A DNA stretch of 64,000 nt from Stakelama flava (GCF_019351405.1 NZ_JAHWZX010000001.1:186001-250000), one strand, 5' to 3'. Counted from the stretch's first letter, positions 45,840 through 54,610 are shown. Notes: a model not told the origin generated them from the sequence alone. Numbers and translations: made by a program.

Positions 45840-46646
45840 ATGATCTCACCGGTTTCTGAAGATACGATCGCCATCTGCAAATCCCACAACGTTCATATAG
45901 CGAGCGATGTTTTTCTGGGTTTTGAAAAACCGAGAGAAATTCTGCTGGAAGCGCCGGTGAGCATACGGCGCGGAATGTACGATGTCGATTTCGTCGGTGC
46001 CTACACCTATCTGGGCGGCCGGGAGACTTTGATACGGCATGTCGCTTCGATTGGAAGGTTCTGTTCAATCGCGAGCAATATCGTGTCAGGCCAGGTTGAA
46101 CATCCGACGGATTACCTCTCATCTTCGCCGGTTCTGACGGGTTTCGAGGAATTTGGAAGTCTGGTCGGGTTTTACGGTCGAAACAGCCATATGGTTGAAA
46201 AGGCAGCTATGTGCCTGTCCAATTCTATGGCAAACCGGATCGAAAAGATCCGTATTGGCAGCGATGTATGGATCGGCGAAGGCGCCTTTATTCGTCGCGG
46301 CGTGTCAATAGGCGATGGTGCCATCATAGCGGCACGGGCAGTAGTGACCAACGACGTGCCGCCATACGCGATTGTCGGCGGAATTCCTGCACAGATCATT
46401 CGCTATCGGTTCGAAGCGCCTGTAATCGAAGCGCTTCTTGAACTGAAATGGTGGAACTACGGCTTATCTGCTTTGGAAGGCGTTGATTTCACCAATATTT
46501 CACAAGCGGTGTCCGCAATAGATCGCAACATCTCAAGCAACGCTGCCGCCGCATATAGCGCCCCTCTGGTGAAAATCGATGCGGCTGGCAACGCCAGTAT
46601 CTGGCGATTCAATCCCGAAAAAGGCGATCTTACGGAATTTAAATGA
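45840..46646 (+). CDS. CatB-related hexapeptide O-acetyltransferase
   Basis: A 268-residue left-handed beta-helix acyltransferase. Hexapeptide-repeat turns run through RIGSDVWIGEGAFIRRGVSI and GDGAIIAARAVVTNDV, then the coenzyme A pocket PPYAIVGGIPAQIIRYRF. This arrangement is shared with chloramphenicol (xenobiotic) and virginiamycin acetyltransferases and with sugar O-acetyltransferases; the acceptor is unknown. Base composition is visibly less GC-rich than its neighbours (estimated by eye), suggesting horizontal acquisition. It begins 9 bases after the flavoprotein stop and is probably in the same operon. Confidence 0.85.
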   Translation: MISPVSEDTIAICKSHNVHIASDVFLGFEKPREILLEAPVSIRRGMYDVDFVGAYTYLGGRETLIRHVASIGRFCSIASNIVSGQVEHPTDYLSSSPVLTGFEEFGSLVGFYGRNSHMVEKAAMCLSNSMANRIEKIRIGSDVWIGEGAFIRRGVSIGDGAIIAARAVVTNDVPPYAIVGGIPAQIIRYRFEAPVIEALLELKWWNYGLSALEGVDFTNISQAVSAIDRNISSNAAAAYSAPLVKIDAAGNASIWRFNPEKGDLTEFK

Positions 46647-46678
46647 TGTTCGAACTGCGCATATTGCGCCGTTGTTCA

Positions 46679-47200
46679 TCAATTCTCAGCGAAAGCGGCG
46701 CTGAGGACCAGCCATTGTTCGTTCCAGTCCGGAACGGCTTCGGGGCGCATGGGCACCATGAAGCGCTTGCCGTTCGGACGTTCGATTTCGATGACATCGC
46801 CAGCGCCGTAATTGTCGATCGCCACGACGATACCGATCGCCGCGCCGCTGTCATCGACCACCGGCAGGTCGATCAGGTCGACATGATAATATTCGCCCTC
46901 GCCGAGCGGCGGGAGCGCGCAGCGCGGCACGGTAAGTTCAGTGCCGCGCAGCCGCTCGGCCGCGCCGCGATCCTTTACCTCCGCGAAACGGGCGATCATG
47001 CCATTGGTGGCATCGCGCGCGCTTTTCAGCGTTAATGCACCACCGTTGAACTGGTTATGCGCGGCCAGGTCCTCTGCGAAAACCTTCAACCGCACCTCGC
47101 CCGTCACGCCATGCGCACCCGTGACAACGGCTAGCGTGACGGGGCGGTTGCCCCGCGCCCGATCGGACGCGGTTCGGGGAGGATCGGTTTCAGACGGCAT
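46679..47200 (-). CDS. rimM: ribosome maturation factor RimM
   Basis: A 173-residue 16S rRNA processing factor that binds S19 in the 30S head. Family segments are TLAVVTGAHGVTGEVRLKVF, LRGTELTVPRCALPPLGEGE YYHVDLIDLP (written as two blocks) and the PRC-barrel end IEIERPNGKRFMVPM. The start at 47200 is preceded by a GGAGGG ribosome binding site; the upstream extension encodes only the palindromic repeat described below. It is convergent with the acetyltransferase gene (32 bases between stops). Confidence 0.93.
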   Translation of the reverse strand: MPSETDPPRTASDRARGNRPVTLAVVTGAHGVTGEVRLKVFAEDLAAHNQFNGGALTLKSARDATNGMIARFAEVKDRGAAERLRGTELTVPRCALPPLGEGEYYHVDLIDLPVVDDSGAAIGIVVAIDNYGAGDVIEIERPNGKRFMVPMRPEAVPDWNEQWLVLSAAFAEN

Positions 47201-47218
47201 TCGAACGCCCTCCCCTGC

Positions 47219-47240
47219 CCCCTCCCGCAAGCGGGAGGGG
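47219..47240. repeat. palindromic GC-rich hairpin in the rpsP-rimM spacer
   Basis: CCCCTCCCGC-AA-GCGGGAGGGG is a perfect 10-bp arm palindrome, flanked by CTCCCCTGCC. This type of G/A-rich palindrome is dispersed between genes in many sphingomonad genomes. Only this copy was found in the window. Confidence 0.7.
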
Positions 47241-47250
47241 AACCGGAAGA

Positions 47251-47700
47251 TCAACCCTCCGCCTTTTCCTCGGTGGCGGCGGCTTCTTCGGCAGGCGCTT
47301 CGCTCTCGGCGGCCGGCTCTTCAGCGGGCGCTGCCTTCGCGGCGGCTGCCGCTTCCTCGGCGGCTTTCGCTTTTTCGGCGCGCTCTTCGGCGCGTTCCTT
47401 GGCCTTTTCGCCCGGCTCCGCCTTGTTCGGATTGCTGCGAGCTGCGCGCTCTTTCACACCCGCGGCGTCAAGGAAGCGGAGCACGCGATCGGTCGGCTGC
47501 GCTCCGACTTCGATCCAGTGCTTCGCGCGCTCGACGTCGATTTCAACGCGCTTTTCGTCATCCTTGGCGAGAAGCGGGTTATAGGTACCGATCTTTTCAA
47601 TGAAGCTGCCGTCGCGCGGGCTGCGCGAATCGGCGATCACGATCCGGTAATAGGGGCGCTTCTTCGATCCGCCCCGTGACAAACGCATGCTGACTGCCAT
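47251..47700 (-). CDS. rpsP: 30S ribosomal protein S16 with long C-terminal tail
   Basis: The S16 core spans residues 1-~85 ([40 protein letters not shown]), followed by a ~60-residue Ala/Glu/Lys-rich low-complexity tail (to residue 149, against ~82-90 for most S16 proteins). Such tails are usual in related genomes. The ATG at 47700 is used. It lies 94 bases downstream of ffh and 50 bases upstream of rimM. Confidence 0.96.
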   Translation of the reverse strand: MAVSMRLSRGGSKKRPYYRIVIADSRSPRDGSFIEKIGTYNPLLAKDDEKRVEIDVERAKHWIEVGAQPTDRVLRFLDAAGVKERAARSNPNKAEPGEKAKERAEERAEKAKAAEEAAAAAKAAPAEEPAAESEAPAEEAAATEEKAEG

Positions 47701-47794
47701 TTTCTGATGTCCTTCTTCTTCAAATCCGTCGTCCCGCAATATCGGGACCATTCAACCATGTGCTTTTCCGACGGCATGATGCGCCGGGCCAGCG

Positions 47795-49291
47795 TCACTT
47801 CTTCTTGATCATATCCTCGAAACCGGGGGGAAGCTGCGGCGCGCCGCCCTTGCCGTTGGGCAGGCCGGGAATCCCGTCCATCCCGCCCATCGCATCGCCA
47901 AGCTGCTGCCCGCCAAGCGCCTTGCCCAGCCCGGCCATGCCGCCGCCGGCTCCCGCCTTGCCCAGCATCGCCATCATCCCCTTGATCCCGCCCATTTTCT
48001 TGATCTTTTTCATGGCGCTTTGCATCTCCTGATGCATTTTGAGCAGGCGATTGACGTCCTGAACCGTGGTGCCCGATCCCTTGGCCACGCGAATCTTGCG
48101 TTTGGCGTTGAGCAGCGCGGGTTTTTCGCGCTCCTTGGGCGTCATCGACGTGATCATCGCATCCATGCGAAGCAGCAGCCGTTCATCGACCGCGCCCGAC
48201 GCCATTGCCGCCTGCGCCTTTTTCAATCCCGGCATCATGCCCGCAATCCCGCCGATGCCGCCCATGCGGCGCATCTGCTGAAGCTGGGCGCGCAGGTCGT
48301 TCATGTCGAACTTGCCCTTGGCAAGACGGCTCGCCATGCGCTCGGCGTCTTCCTGCTCGATCGTCGCCGCGGCCTTTTCGACCAGGCTGACAACATCGCC
48401 CATGCCCAGGATGCGTCCCGCAACGCGCTTCGGGTGGAAGGCTTCGAGCGCATCGAGCTTTTCGCCCATGCCCGCGAACTTGATCGGCTTGCCCGTGACC
48501 GAGCGCATCGAAAGCGCAGCGCCGCCACGCGCATCGCCATCCATCCGGGTCAGGATGACGCCGGTCAGCGGCACCTGTTCGGAAAAGCTGGTTGCGACGT
48601 TCACCGCGTCCTGACCGGTCAGCGAATCCACCACCAGCAGGATTTCGGCCGGGTTGGCGATGTCAGCAACCGCCTTCATCTCATCCATCAGCGCCTGATC
48701 GACATGCAACCGGCCCGCAGTGTCGAGCAGGAGCACGTCATGCCCCTGAAGCTTTGCCGATTGCAGCGCGCGGCGTGCAATATCGACCGGCTGTTGCCCC
48801 TGCACGATCGGAAGGGTCGCGACCTCCGCCTGCTGGCCCAGCACGGCAAGCTGTTCCTGCGCGGCCGGACGATTGACGTCGAGCGACGCCATCATGACCT
48901 TCTTGCGCTCCGTGCCCGAAAGCCGTTTGGCAAGCTTTGCCGTGCTCGTCGTCTTGCCCGACCCCTGAAGCCCGACCAGCATTATGACGGCGGGCGGCGC
49001 GACGTTGATTTCCAGCTCGGCCGTATCCGGCCCCAGCATTGCGATCAGTTCGTCGTTGACGATCTTCACGACCTGCTGGCCCGGCGTGACCGAGCGGAGC
49101 ACGTCCTGCCCGATCGCCTTTTCGGTAACGTCGTCGACGAATTTACGCGCCACCGGCAGCGCCACGTCGGCTTCGAGCAGCGCGACGCGAACTTCGCGCA
49201 TGGCGGTGCGCACATCGGCTTCGGTCAGCGCACCGCGCCCGCGAAGCCGGTCGAATACGCCGCCTAACCTGTCGCTCAGACTATCGAACAT
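47795..49291 (-). CDS. ffh: signal recognition particle protein Ffh
   Basis: The SRP54 GTPase that binds signal sequences co-translationally, 498 residues. The N domain starts MFDSLSDRLGGVFDRLRG, and the G domain shows GLQGSGKTTSTAKLA (G1), DVNRPAAQEQL, DTAGRLHVD (G3) and TRMDGDARGGAAL (G4). The M domain is methionine-rich, with many MxxM/GMM repeats, and ends PGFEDMIKKK. Its receptor ftsY is at 53.0 kb and secA at 12.4 kb. Confidence 0.97.
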   Translation of the reverse strand: MFDSLSDRLGGVFDRLRGRGALTEADVRTAMREVRVALLEADVALPVARKFVDDVTEKAIGQDVLRSVTPGQQVVKIVNDELIAMLGPDTAELEINVAPPAVIMLVGLQGSGKTTSTAKLAKRLSGTERKKVMMASLDVNRPAAQEQLAVLGQQAEVATLPIVQGQQPVDIARRALQSAKLQGHDVLLLDTAGRLHVDQALMDEMKAVADIANPAEILLVVDSLTGQDAVNVATSFSEQVPLTGVILTRMDGDARGGAALSMRSVTGKPIKFAGMGEKLDALEAFHPKRVAGRILGMGDVVSLVEKAAATIEQEDAERMASRLAKGKFDMNDLRAQLQQMRRMGGIGGIAGMMPGLKKAQAAMASGAVDERLLLRMDAMITSMTPKEREKPALLNAKRKIRVAKGSGTTVQDVNRLLKMHQEMQSAMKKIKKMGGIKGMMAMLGKAGAGGGMAGLGKALGGQQLGDAMGGMDGIPGLPNGKGGAPQLPPGFEDMIKKK

Positions 49292-49332
49292 GCTCACTCC
49301 AATTCCGATCGCCACGGGCCAAACGCAAAACA

Positions 49333-49362
49333 CGCCGGCGGACGAAACCTCGTCGGCCGGCG
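49333..49362 (-). promoter_or_regulatory. strong hairpin in the ffh 5' leader
   Basis: CGCCGGCGGACGA and TCGTCGGCCGGCG form a 13-bp stem with one G-G mismatch and a 4-base loop, 41 bases upstream of the ffh start. It lies in the 230-base gap between ffh and the GGDEF-EAL gene. It could affect ffh translation or end transcription; no U-tract follows. Confidence 0.4.
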
Positions 49363-49521
49363 TACCCCATGGGGCAGCATCTGCATCTCGCTCCTGTGGA
49401 ACGGTCGCGGAGTCTTTAGCGTAACCCGGCTGATCAGGCAAGCAGCCGAATGGTTTAACCCGATCTATACCTATGTCCCCGATTTTGCCTGCGACAGAAA
49501 GACTTGAGGAACGTGCTGGCG

Positions 49522-51165
49522 ATGACGCTGGAAACCGACGCTGCCGCGCAGGATCGCGCACCCGAACGGCAATATGACCTTCTTACCGGCATAATCAGCG
49601 TCGCGGCGATCGTGCTGTTCGTCGGCACCGGCAGTTCGGTGTTGTCTGCGACGCTCGCTTATTATTTCGCAGATGGAGAACCGGCCGACCAGACGATCGT
49701 CATCGCGCTGCTGCTGAATGTCGCGCTGATCATTTTCGGCTGGGGGCGGCATCGCCACCTGTCGGCGGAAATCGCGGTGCGAACCGCGGCCGAAGCGCGC
49801 GCGCAACAACTTGCCTCACGCGATCCGCTGACCGGGTTCCTCAATCGCCGCAGCATCGCCGAAGAAGGAGCGGCGCTGCTCGTTCGTGCGCATCAGCGCG
49901 GCAAGGCGGTTGCCATGCTGATGCTCGACCTTGATCATTTCAAGACGGTCAACGACATGCATGGCCATGCGGCTGGCGATACGCTGCTTAAATTGGCGGC
50001 GGTCGAAATCACCGAAACGATGCCGTCAAATGCGCTGGTGTCTCGGCTGGGCGGGGATGAATTTGCGTGCGCATTCCCGTTCGATGCGGATCGCCCGGAC
50101 GCGGTCGAACGAATTGCCGAGCGACTGGTCGCCGGGATGTCCCGCCCTTTCGAGGTGGAGGGCATGCGCTGCAATATCTCCTGCTCGCTTGGCATCGCGC
50201 GGTCGGATCGCGATTGCGCGGGCATCGAAACGCTGATGCGATCGGCGGACATCGCAATGTATGCGGCGAAGCGTTCGGGGCGCAATCGCTGGGCCTGGTT
50301 CGATCAGTCGATGGAGCGCGAATTGAAAGCGCGAAACGATCTGGAGGGCGGATTGCGGTCGGCAATTCCGCGCGGGGAAATCGTACCCTATTTCGAACAG
50401 CAGGTGGATCTGGCGAGCGGACGGCTGGAAGGGTTCGAGGTGCTTGCGCGCTGGCAGCATCCCACACGCGGCCTGATCACGCCGGACCAGTTCATCCCGA
50501 TCGCCGAGGAAACGGGAATGATCGCCGACCTGTCGATGACGCTCATGCGTCAGGCATTCGCGGGCGCGCGCGACTGGAACTCCGATCTCACCATCTCCGT
50601 CAATATCTCGCCCTGGCAGCTTCGCGACGCCTGGCTGGCGCAGAAGGTTATCAAACTGCTCACCGAAACAGGTTTCCCCGCCGACCGGCTGGAAATCGAG
50701 ATTACCGAAAGCGCGTTGTTCGAAAACCTCGCGCTTGCCCAGTCGATTCTCGGCAGCCTGAAAAATCAGGGGGTCGGGATCGTGCTTGACGATTTCGGCA
50801 CCGGCTATTCCAGCCTGGCCCATCTGCGTGCCCTTCCCTTTGACCGGATCAAGATCGACCGCAGCTTCATCGCGTCGATGAACGAAAATCAGGACAGCGC
50901 CGCGCTGGTCAACACCATCGCCCGGATGGGCGACAGCCTGAACCTGCCCGTCACGGCCGAAGGAGTGGAGGACAAGGCGCTGGAAGAACGGCTTCGCGAA
51001 ATCGGCGTGGCGCGCGCGCAGGGCTGGACCTATGGCAAGCCGCTGTCGATCACCGGGGTGCGCAGGATGCTTGCCGAGCGGCGGATGCTGTCGCCCGAAA
51101 ACGGCAGAATGCGCACCGCCGATGAAACGATGCCGGCTCCTACCAGCCAGCGTCTGGCCGGCTAA
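49522..51165 (+). CDS. membrane-anchored GGDEF-EAL bifunctional c-di-GMP enzyme
   Basis: A 547-residue protein with two N-terminal transmembrane helices (~20-48 and ~58-75). The GGDEF domain (~95-255) has an intact GGDEF at 177-181 and DLDHFKTVND. The EAL domain (~285-535) has E-V-L at 306-308, VNISPWQL, ITES, DDFGTGYSS, KIDRSF and AEGVED, so the glutamate and aspartate ligands are kept. Both synthesis and hydrolysis of c-di-GMP are possible. An ATG at 49522 is preferred to an upstream TTG at 49504. The 3' end overlaps the convergent DUF924 gene by 26 bases. Confidence 0.88.
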   Translation: MTLETDAAAQDRAPERQYDLLTGIISVAAIVLFVGTGSSVLSATLAYYFADGEPADQTIVIALLLNVALIIFGWGRHRHLSAEIAVRTAAEARAQQLASRDPLTGFLNRRSIAEEGAALLVRAHQRGKAVAMLMLDLDHFKTVNDMHGHAAGDTLLKLAAVEITETMPSNALVSRLGGDEFACAFPFDADRPDAVERIAERLVAGMSRPFEVEGMRCNISCSLGIARSDRDCAGIETLMRSADIAMYAAKRSGRNRWAWFDQSMERELKARNDLEGGLRSAIPRGEIVPYFEQQVDLASGRLEGFEVLARWQHPTRGLITPDQFIPIAEETGMIADLSMTLMRQAFAGARDWNSDLTISVNISPWQLRDAWLAQKVIKLLTETGFPADRLEIEITESALFENLALAQSILGSLKNQGVGIVLDDFGTGYSSLAHLRALPFDRIKIDRSFIASMNENQDSAALVNTIARMGDSLNLPVTAEGVEDKALEERLREIGVARAQGWTYGKPLSITGVRRMLAERRMLSPENGRMRTADETMPAPTSQRLAG

Positions 51166-51718
51166 GATATGCGCGCTCCGCTTCGCTTGATTCGCGCCCC
51201 AGCGCCGCATTGCGTGTGGGAAAGCGCCCGAAGCGGGCGATAACATCGCGATGATCGCGCGCGAATTGCGCGGCGTCGGGATTGTCCAGCGCCTCGAACC
51301 GGCGAACGCTTTCCTGCTGATCGGCAATGTCCTCCGAATGCATCAGCGGCATGTAGAGAAAATGGCGGCGGTCAGGCGGGAGTTCGCGGTCCCAGCCACG
51401 TGCGATCGCCCGTCGCGCAAGCGCGAGGGCAAGTGCATCCGCGGCAAAGCTCGCCGCCTGCCCCCGGTAGATGTTGCGCGAAAACTGATCGAGCACGATC
51501 ACGGCGGCAAGCAACGCTTGGCGATCGTCGCGCCAGTTGATCGCTCCGCCTGAAAGCAGCGCCGTACGCAGGCATGCGAAACGCCACGCAATTTGCGCAT
51601 CAACGTCCGCATCCTTTTCGAAATGCTGCTTCGAGGTCAGCTCTTCAAACCAGAAATGAAGCACTTCGCGTGCCTTCGCGTGGACTTCGCCCGTCGGCAT
51701 GCCTAGATCATCGCGCAT
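51140..51718 (-). CDS. DUF924 family protein
   Basis: A 192-residue protein with the DUF924 signatures EVLHFWFEELTSKQHFEKD, VLDQFSRNIYRG, LYMPLMHSEDIADQQ and a C-terminal RFPTRNAALGRESS. The family is all-helical (TPR-like) and its function is not known. Starts at 51718 or 51700 are both possible; the latter leaves more room for the promoter of mtaB, whose start is only 30 bases away on the other strand. Its 3' end overlaps the GGDEF-EAL gene. Confidence 0.9.
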   Translation of the reverse strand: MRDDLGMPTGEVHAKAREVLHFWFEELTSKQHFEKDADVDAQIAWRFACLRTALLSGGAINWRDDRQALLAAVIVLDQFSRNIYRGQAASFAADALALALARRAIARGWDRELPPDRRHFLYMPLMHSEDIADQQESVRRFEALDNPDAAQFARDHRDVIARFGRFPTRNAALGRESSEAERAYLSRPDAGW

Positions 51719-51748
51719 GTCGTTTCGCTTTTCCTTTCCGGTCCGCTG

Positions 51749-53011
51749 ATGGCCGAAATCATCAGCCTGGGGTGCAGATTAAACATCGCGGAGAGCGAAA
51801 CGGTCCGCGCGATCGTGAGTGAACGCGACATGGTGGTTATCAACAGCTGCGCGGTCACCAACGAGGCGGTGCGCCGAACGCGTCAGGCGATCCGCCGCGC
51901 GCGCCGCGACCGGCCGGACAGCCAGATCGTCGTAACCGGCTGCGCCGCACAGATCGACGCGGATGAGTTTGCCCGCATGCCGGAGGTGGACCGGGTAATC
52001 GGGAATGCCGACAAGCTGCTGCCCGCCGCGTGGCACAGCGCAAAACCGGTGGTGGTGAGTGATGTGATGCAGGTTCGCGAAACCGCGCCGCATCTTGCCG
52101 CCAGCTTTTCCGAACATGCCCGTGCCTTTGTCGAGGTTCAGAATGGCTGCGATCACCGCTGCACCTTTTGCGCAATTCCCTATGGCCGCGGGAACAGCCG
52201 TTCGGTCCCGGCCGGAATGGTGGTCGACCGGATCGCAGCGCTGGTCGATTCAGGACATCGCGAAGTAGTGCTGACCGGCGTCGACCTGACCAGCTACGGC
52301 CCCGATCTTCCCGGCGCGCCGACGCTGGGTATGCTCGTCGAACGCATCCTGAGGCATGTCCCCCGCCTCGAACGACTACGCCTGTCCTCGCTCGATTCGA
52401 TCGAGATCGACGACAGGCTGTTCACGCTGCTGACCGGGGAAACGCGAATCATGCCGCACGTCCATCTGTCGCTTCAGGCAGGCGACGACATGATCCTGAA
52501 ACGCATGAAGCGCCGTCATTCGCGCAAGGAAGCGGTGAAAATCGTCGAACGGTTAAAAGCCGCCCGGCCCGAAATCGCCATCGGTGCAGACCTGATCGCG
52601 GGTTTTCCGACCGAAACGCCGGAGATGGCGGCGAACACGCGTGCGCTGATCGCCGATTGCGACATTGTTCACGGCCATATCTTCCCCTTTTCCCCGCGCA
52701 AGGGCACGCCCGCCGCACGGATGCCGCAGCTGGACCGCGCGATCGTGAAGCAACGCGCCGCCGCCCTGCGAGCGGTCGCGGCCGCGCATCGCCGGACATG
52801 GCTGTCGCGCCAGATCGGCACGCGCCAGCGCGTTCTGGTCGAACGTCCCGGTAATCGTGGCCATGCCGGCAATTTCGCAGAGGTGAAGCTGCAAGGAAAA
52901 TACATCGCTGAGAGCGAATCGATAGGCGCGACGCAAACCGAAACGGGAAATATCCTGGAGGTCGATATCATCGAAATACGCGACGGCGCATTGATCGGGG
53001 AACGGGCATGA
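51749..53011 (+). CDS. mtaB: tRNA t6A37 C2-methylthiotransferase
   Basis: A radical-SAM methylthiotransferase that converts t6A37 to ms2t6A37 in tRNA. The 420-residue protein begins MAEIISLGCRLNIAESE (UPF0004 domain with three cluster cysteines), followed by the radical-SAM motif GCDHRCTFCAIPYGRG (~130-145). A TRAM-like C-terminal region follows. MiaB is distinguished by its different N-terminal motifs. It acts downstream of the TsaE pathway. The stop overlaps ftsY (ATGA). Confidence 0.94.
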   Translation: MAEIISLGCRLNIAESETVRAIVSERDMVVINSCAVTNEAVRRTRQAIRRARRDRPDSQIVVTGCAAQIDADEFARMPEVDRVIGNADKLLPAAWHSAKPVVVSDVMQVRETAPHLAASFSEHARAFVEVQNGCDHRCTFCAIPYGRGNSRSVPAGMVVDRIAALVDSGHREVVLTGVDLTSYGPDLPGAPTLGMLVERILRHVPRLERLRLSSLDSIEIDDRLFTLLTGETRIMPHVHLSLQAGDDMILKRMKRRHSRKEAVKIVERLKAARPEIAIGADLIAGFPTETPEMAANTRALIADCDIVHGHIFPFSPRKGTPAARMPQLDRAIVKQRAAALRAVAAAHRRTWLSRQIGTRQRVLVERPGNRGHAGNFAEVKLQGKYIAESESIGATQTETGNILEVDIIEIRDGALIGERA

Positions 53012-53940
53012 GCAACGATAGCTGGCACGACCGCCTACTGAGCGGTTTCAAAAGGACTTCCGACCGGCTGACGGGCAATCTGGTCGGCCTGTCGGCGGCG
53101 CGGCTCGACGATGAAACGCTCGACGAGATCGAGGAGGCGCTCATCGCCTCCGACCTTGGCCCCGAAATGGCGACACGCGTGCGCAAAAGGCTGGCCGAGG
53201 GCCAGTATGAGCGCAACATGGAAGAACTGGGCATTCGCCTGGTCGTTGCCGAGGAGGTCGAAAAAACGCTCGCCCAGGTCGCGAAGCCGCTGGAGATCGA
53301 AGCCTTTCCCCGCCCACAGGTGATATTGGTCATCGGCGTCAACGGATCGGGCAAGACCACCACCATCGCGAAGCTGGCGCATCTGCTTCAGGAACAGGAC
53401 TATGCCGTGATGCTGGCGGCGGGCGATACCTTCCGCGCGGCGGCGATCGGGCAATTGAAAACCTGGGCGGATCGGATCGGCGTTCCCATCGTATCCGGCC
53501 CCGAAGGCGGCGATGCCGCGGGCATCGTGTTCGACGCGGTAAAAAAGGCGACAGAGATCGGCACCGACGTACTGATCGTCGATACCGCCGGACGGCTTCA
53601 GAACAAGCGCGAGTTGATGGACGAACTTGCCAAGATCCGGCGCGTACTGGGACGGCTCAATCCGCAAGCGCCGCATGACGTGGTGCTGGTGCTTGACGCC
53701 ACGACCGGCCAGAACGCGCTCAGCCAGATCGAGGTGTTCAAGGAGGTGGCTGGCGTCACCGGGCTTGTCATGACGAAGCTGGACGGGACGGCGCGCGGCG
53801 GCGTGCTGGTCAACGCGGCGGAGAAATACGGCCTTCCCATCCACGCCATCGGCGTTGGGGAGAAAGTCGACGATCTGCGCCCCTTCGACGCGAACGAAGT
53901 TGCCCGCATCATTGCGGGGGTGGAAGAACTTATCCGATGA
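53008..53940 (+). CDS. ftsY: signal recognition particle receptor FtsY
   Basis: The SRP receptor GTPase, 310 residues. The acidic N-terminal A domain of long FtsY proteins is absent, as in many alphaproteobacteria. The N domain runs ~1-85 and the G domain has VIGVNGSGKTTTIAKLA (G1), AGDTFRAAAIGQLKTW, DTAGRLQNK (G3) and MTKLDGTARGG (G4). It overlaps mtaB upstream and yciB downstream by 4 bases each, forming a tight three-gene operon. Confidence 0.97.
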   Translation: MSNDSWHDRLLSGFKRTSDRLTGNLVGLSAARLDDETLDEIEEALIASDLGPEMATRVRKRLAEGQYERNMEELGIRLVVAEEVEKTLAQVAKPLEIEAFPRPQVILVIGVNGSGKTTTIAKLAHLLQEQDYAVMLAAGDTFRAAAIGQLKTWADRIGVPIVSGPEGGDAAGIVFDAVKKATEIGTDVLIVDTAGRLQNKRELMDELAKIRRVLGRLNPQAPHDVVLVLDATTGQNALSQIEVFKEVAGVTGLVMTKLDGTARGGVLVNAAEKYGLPIHAIGVGEKVDDLRPFDANEVARIIAGVEELIR

Positions 53941-54554
53941 ATGATACTAAGAAGAGCAGTTCGCCAGGGCTGCGCATGGCGATCGATTTTGGCCCGCTGG
54001 CGGTATTTTTTCTGGTGAATACGCTGATGAGCGGGCCGCAAATCGCCCGCGTACTGGCCGCCACCGCCGCCTTCATGGTGGCGATCGTGGTTTCGATGCT
54101 TGTTTCGCGCTGGAAGACCGGCACGATCTCCCCGATGCTGTGGATGTCGGGGATCCTTGTGCTCGTTTTCGGCAGCCTGACGCTGTATTTCCACGACGAA
54201 ACCTTCATCAAGGTGAAGCCTACGATCGTGTACGCGATGTTCGCTGCGATTCTGGGGTTCGGGCTTGCCACGGGGCGTCCGCTGCTTAAACAGATGCTCG
54301 AAACCGCCTATCCCGGCCTGAACGAGACCGGGTGGCGCAAGCTGACGATCAACTGGACGATCTTCTTTGTGTTCATGGCGGTGCTGAACGAAGTCGTGTG
54401 GCGTCATTCAAGCTGGAATTTCTGGGTCGGGTTCAAGCTGTGGGGCGCGGTGCCGCTGACCCTGATCTTCGCCGCGCTCAACATTCCAATGCTGCTGAAA
54501 CACGGACTGACGACCGAAAAGGCCGAGGAGCCGCCACTTCCACCCGAGGGGTGA
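53937..54554 (+). CDS. yciB: inner-membrane-spanning protein YciB (IspZ)
   Basis: A 205-residue protein with five to six transmembrane helices and the family segments DFGPLAVFFLVN, KPTIVYAMFAA and GWRKLTINWTIFFVFMAVLNEVVW. Homologues affect cell envelope and septation, but the biochemical role is unclear. The start overlaps ftsY (ATGA). A terminator follows. Confidence 0.92.
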   Translation: MNDTKKSSSPGLRMAIDFGPLAVFFLVNTLMSGPQIARVLAATAAFMVAIVVSMLVSRWKTGTISPMLWMSGILVLVFGSLTLYFHDETFIKVKPTIVYAMFAAILGFGLATGRPLLKQMLETAYPGLNETGWRKLTINWTIFFVFMAVLNEVVWRHSSWNFWVGFKLWGAVPLTLIFAALNIPMLLKHGLTTEKAEEPPLPPEG

Positions 54555-54610
54555 TGGCGCAAGGCAAGCGCCGTCACATCACGCCTCAATTCTGTTTCCC
54601 GTTCGCATAA

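Noticed and set aside
49292..49521. 4.5S (SRP) RNA gene next to ffh
   Set aside because: The hairpin lacks the GGAA tetraloop and the asymmetric loop of SRP RNA.
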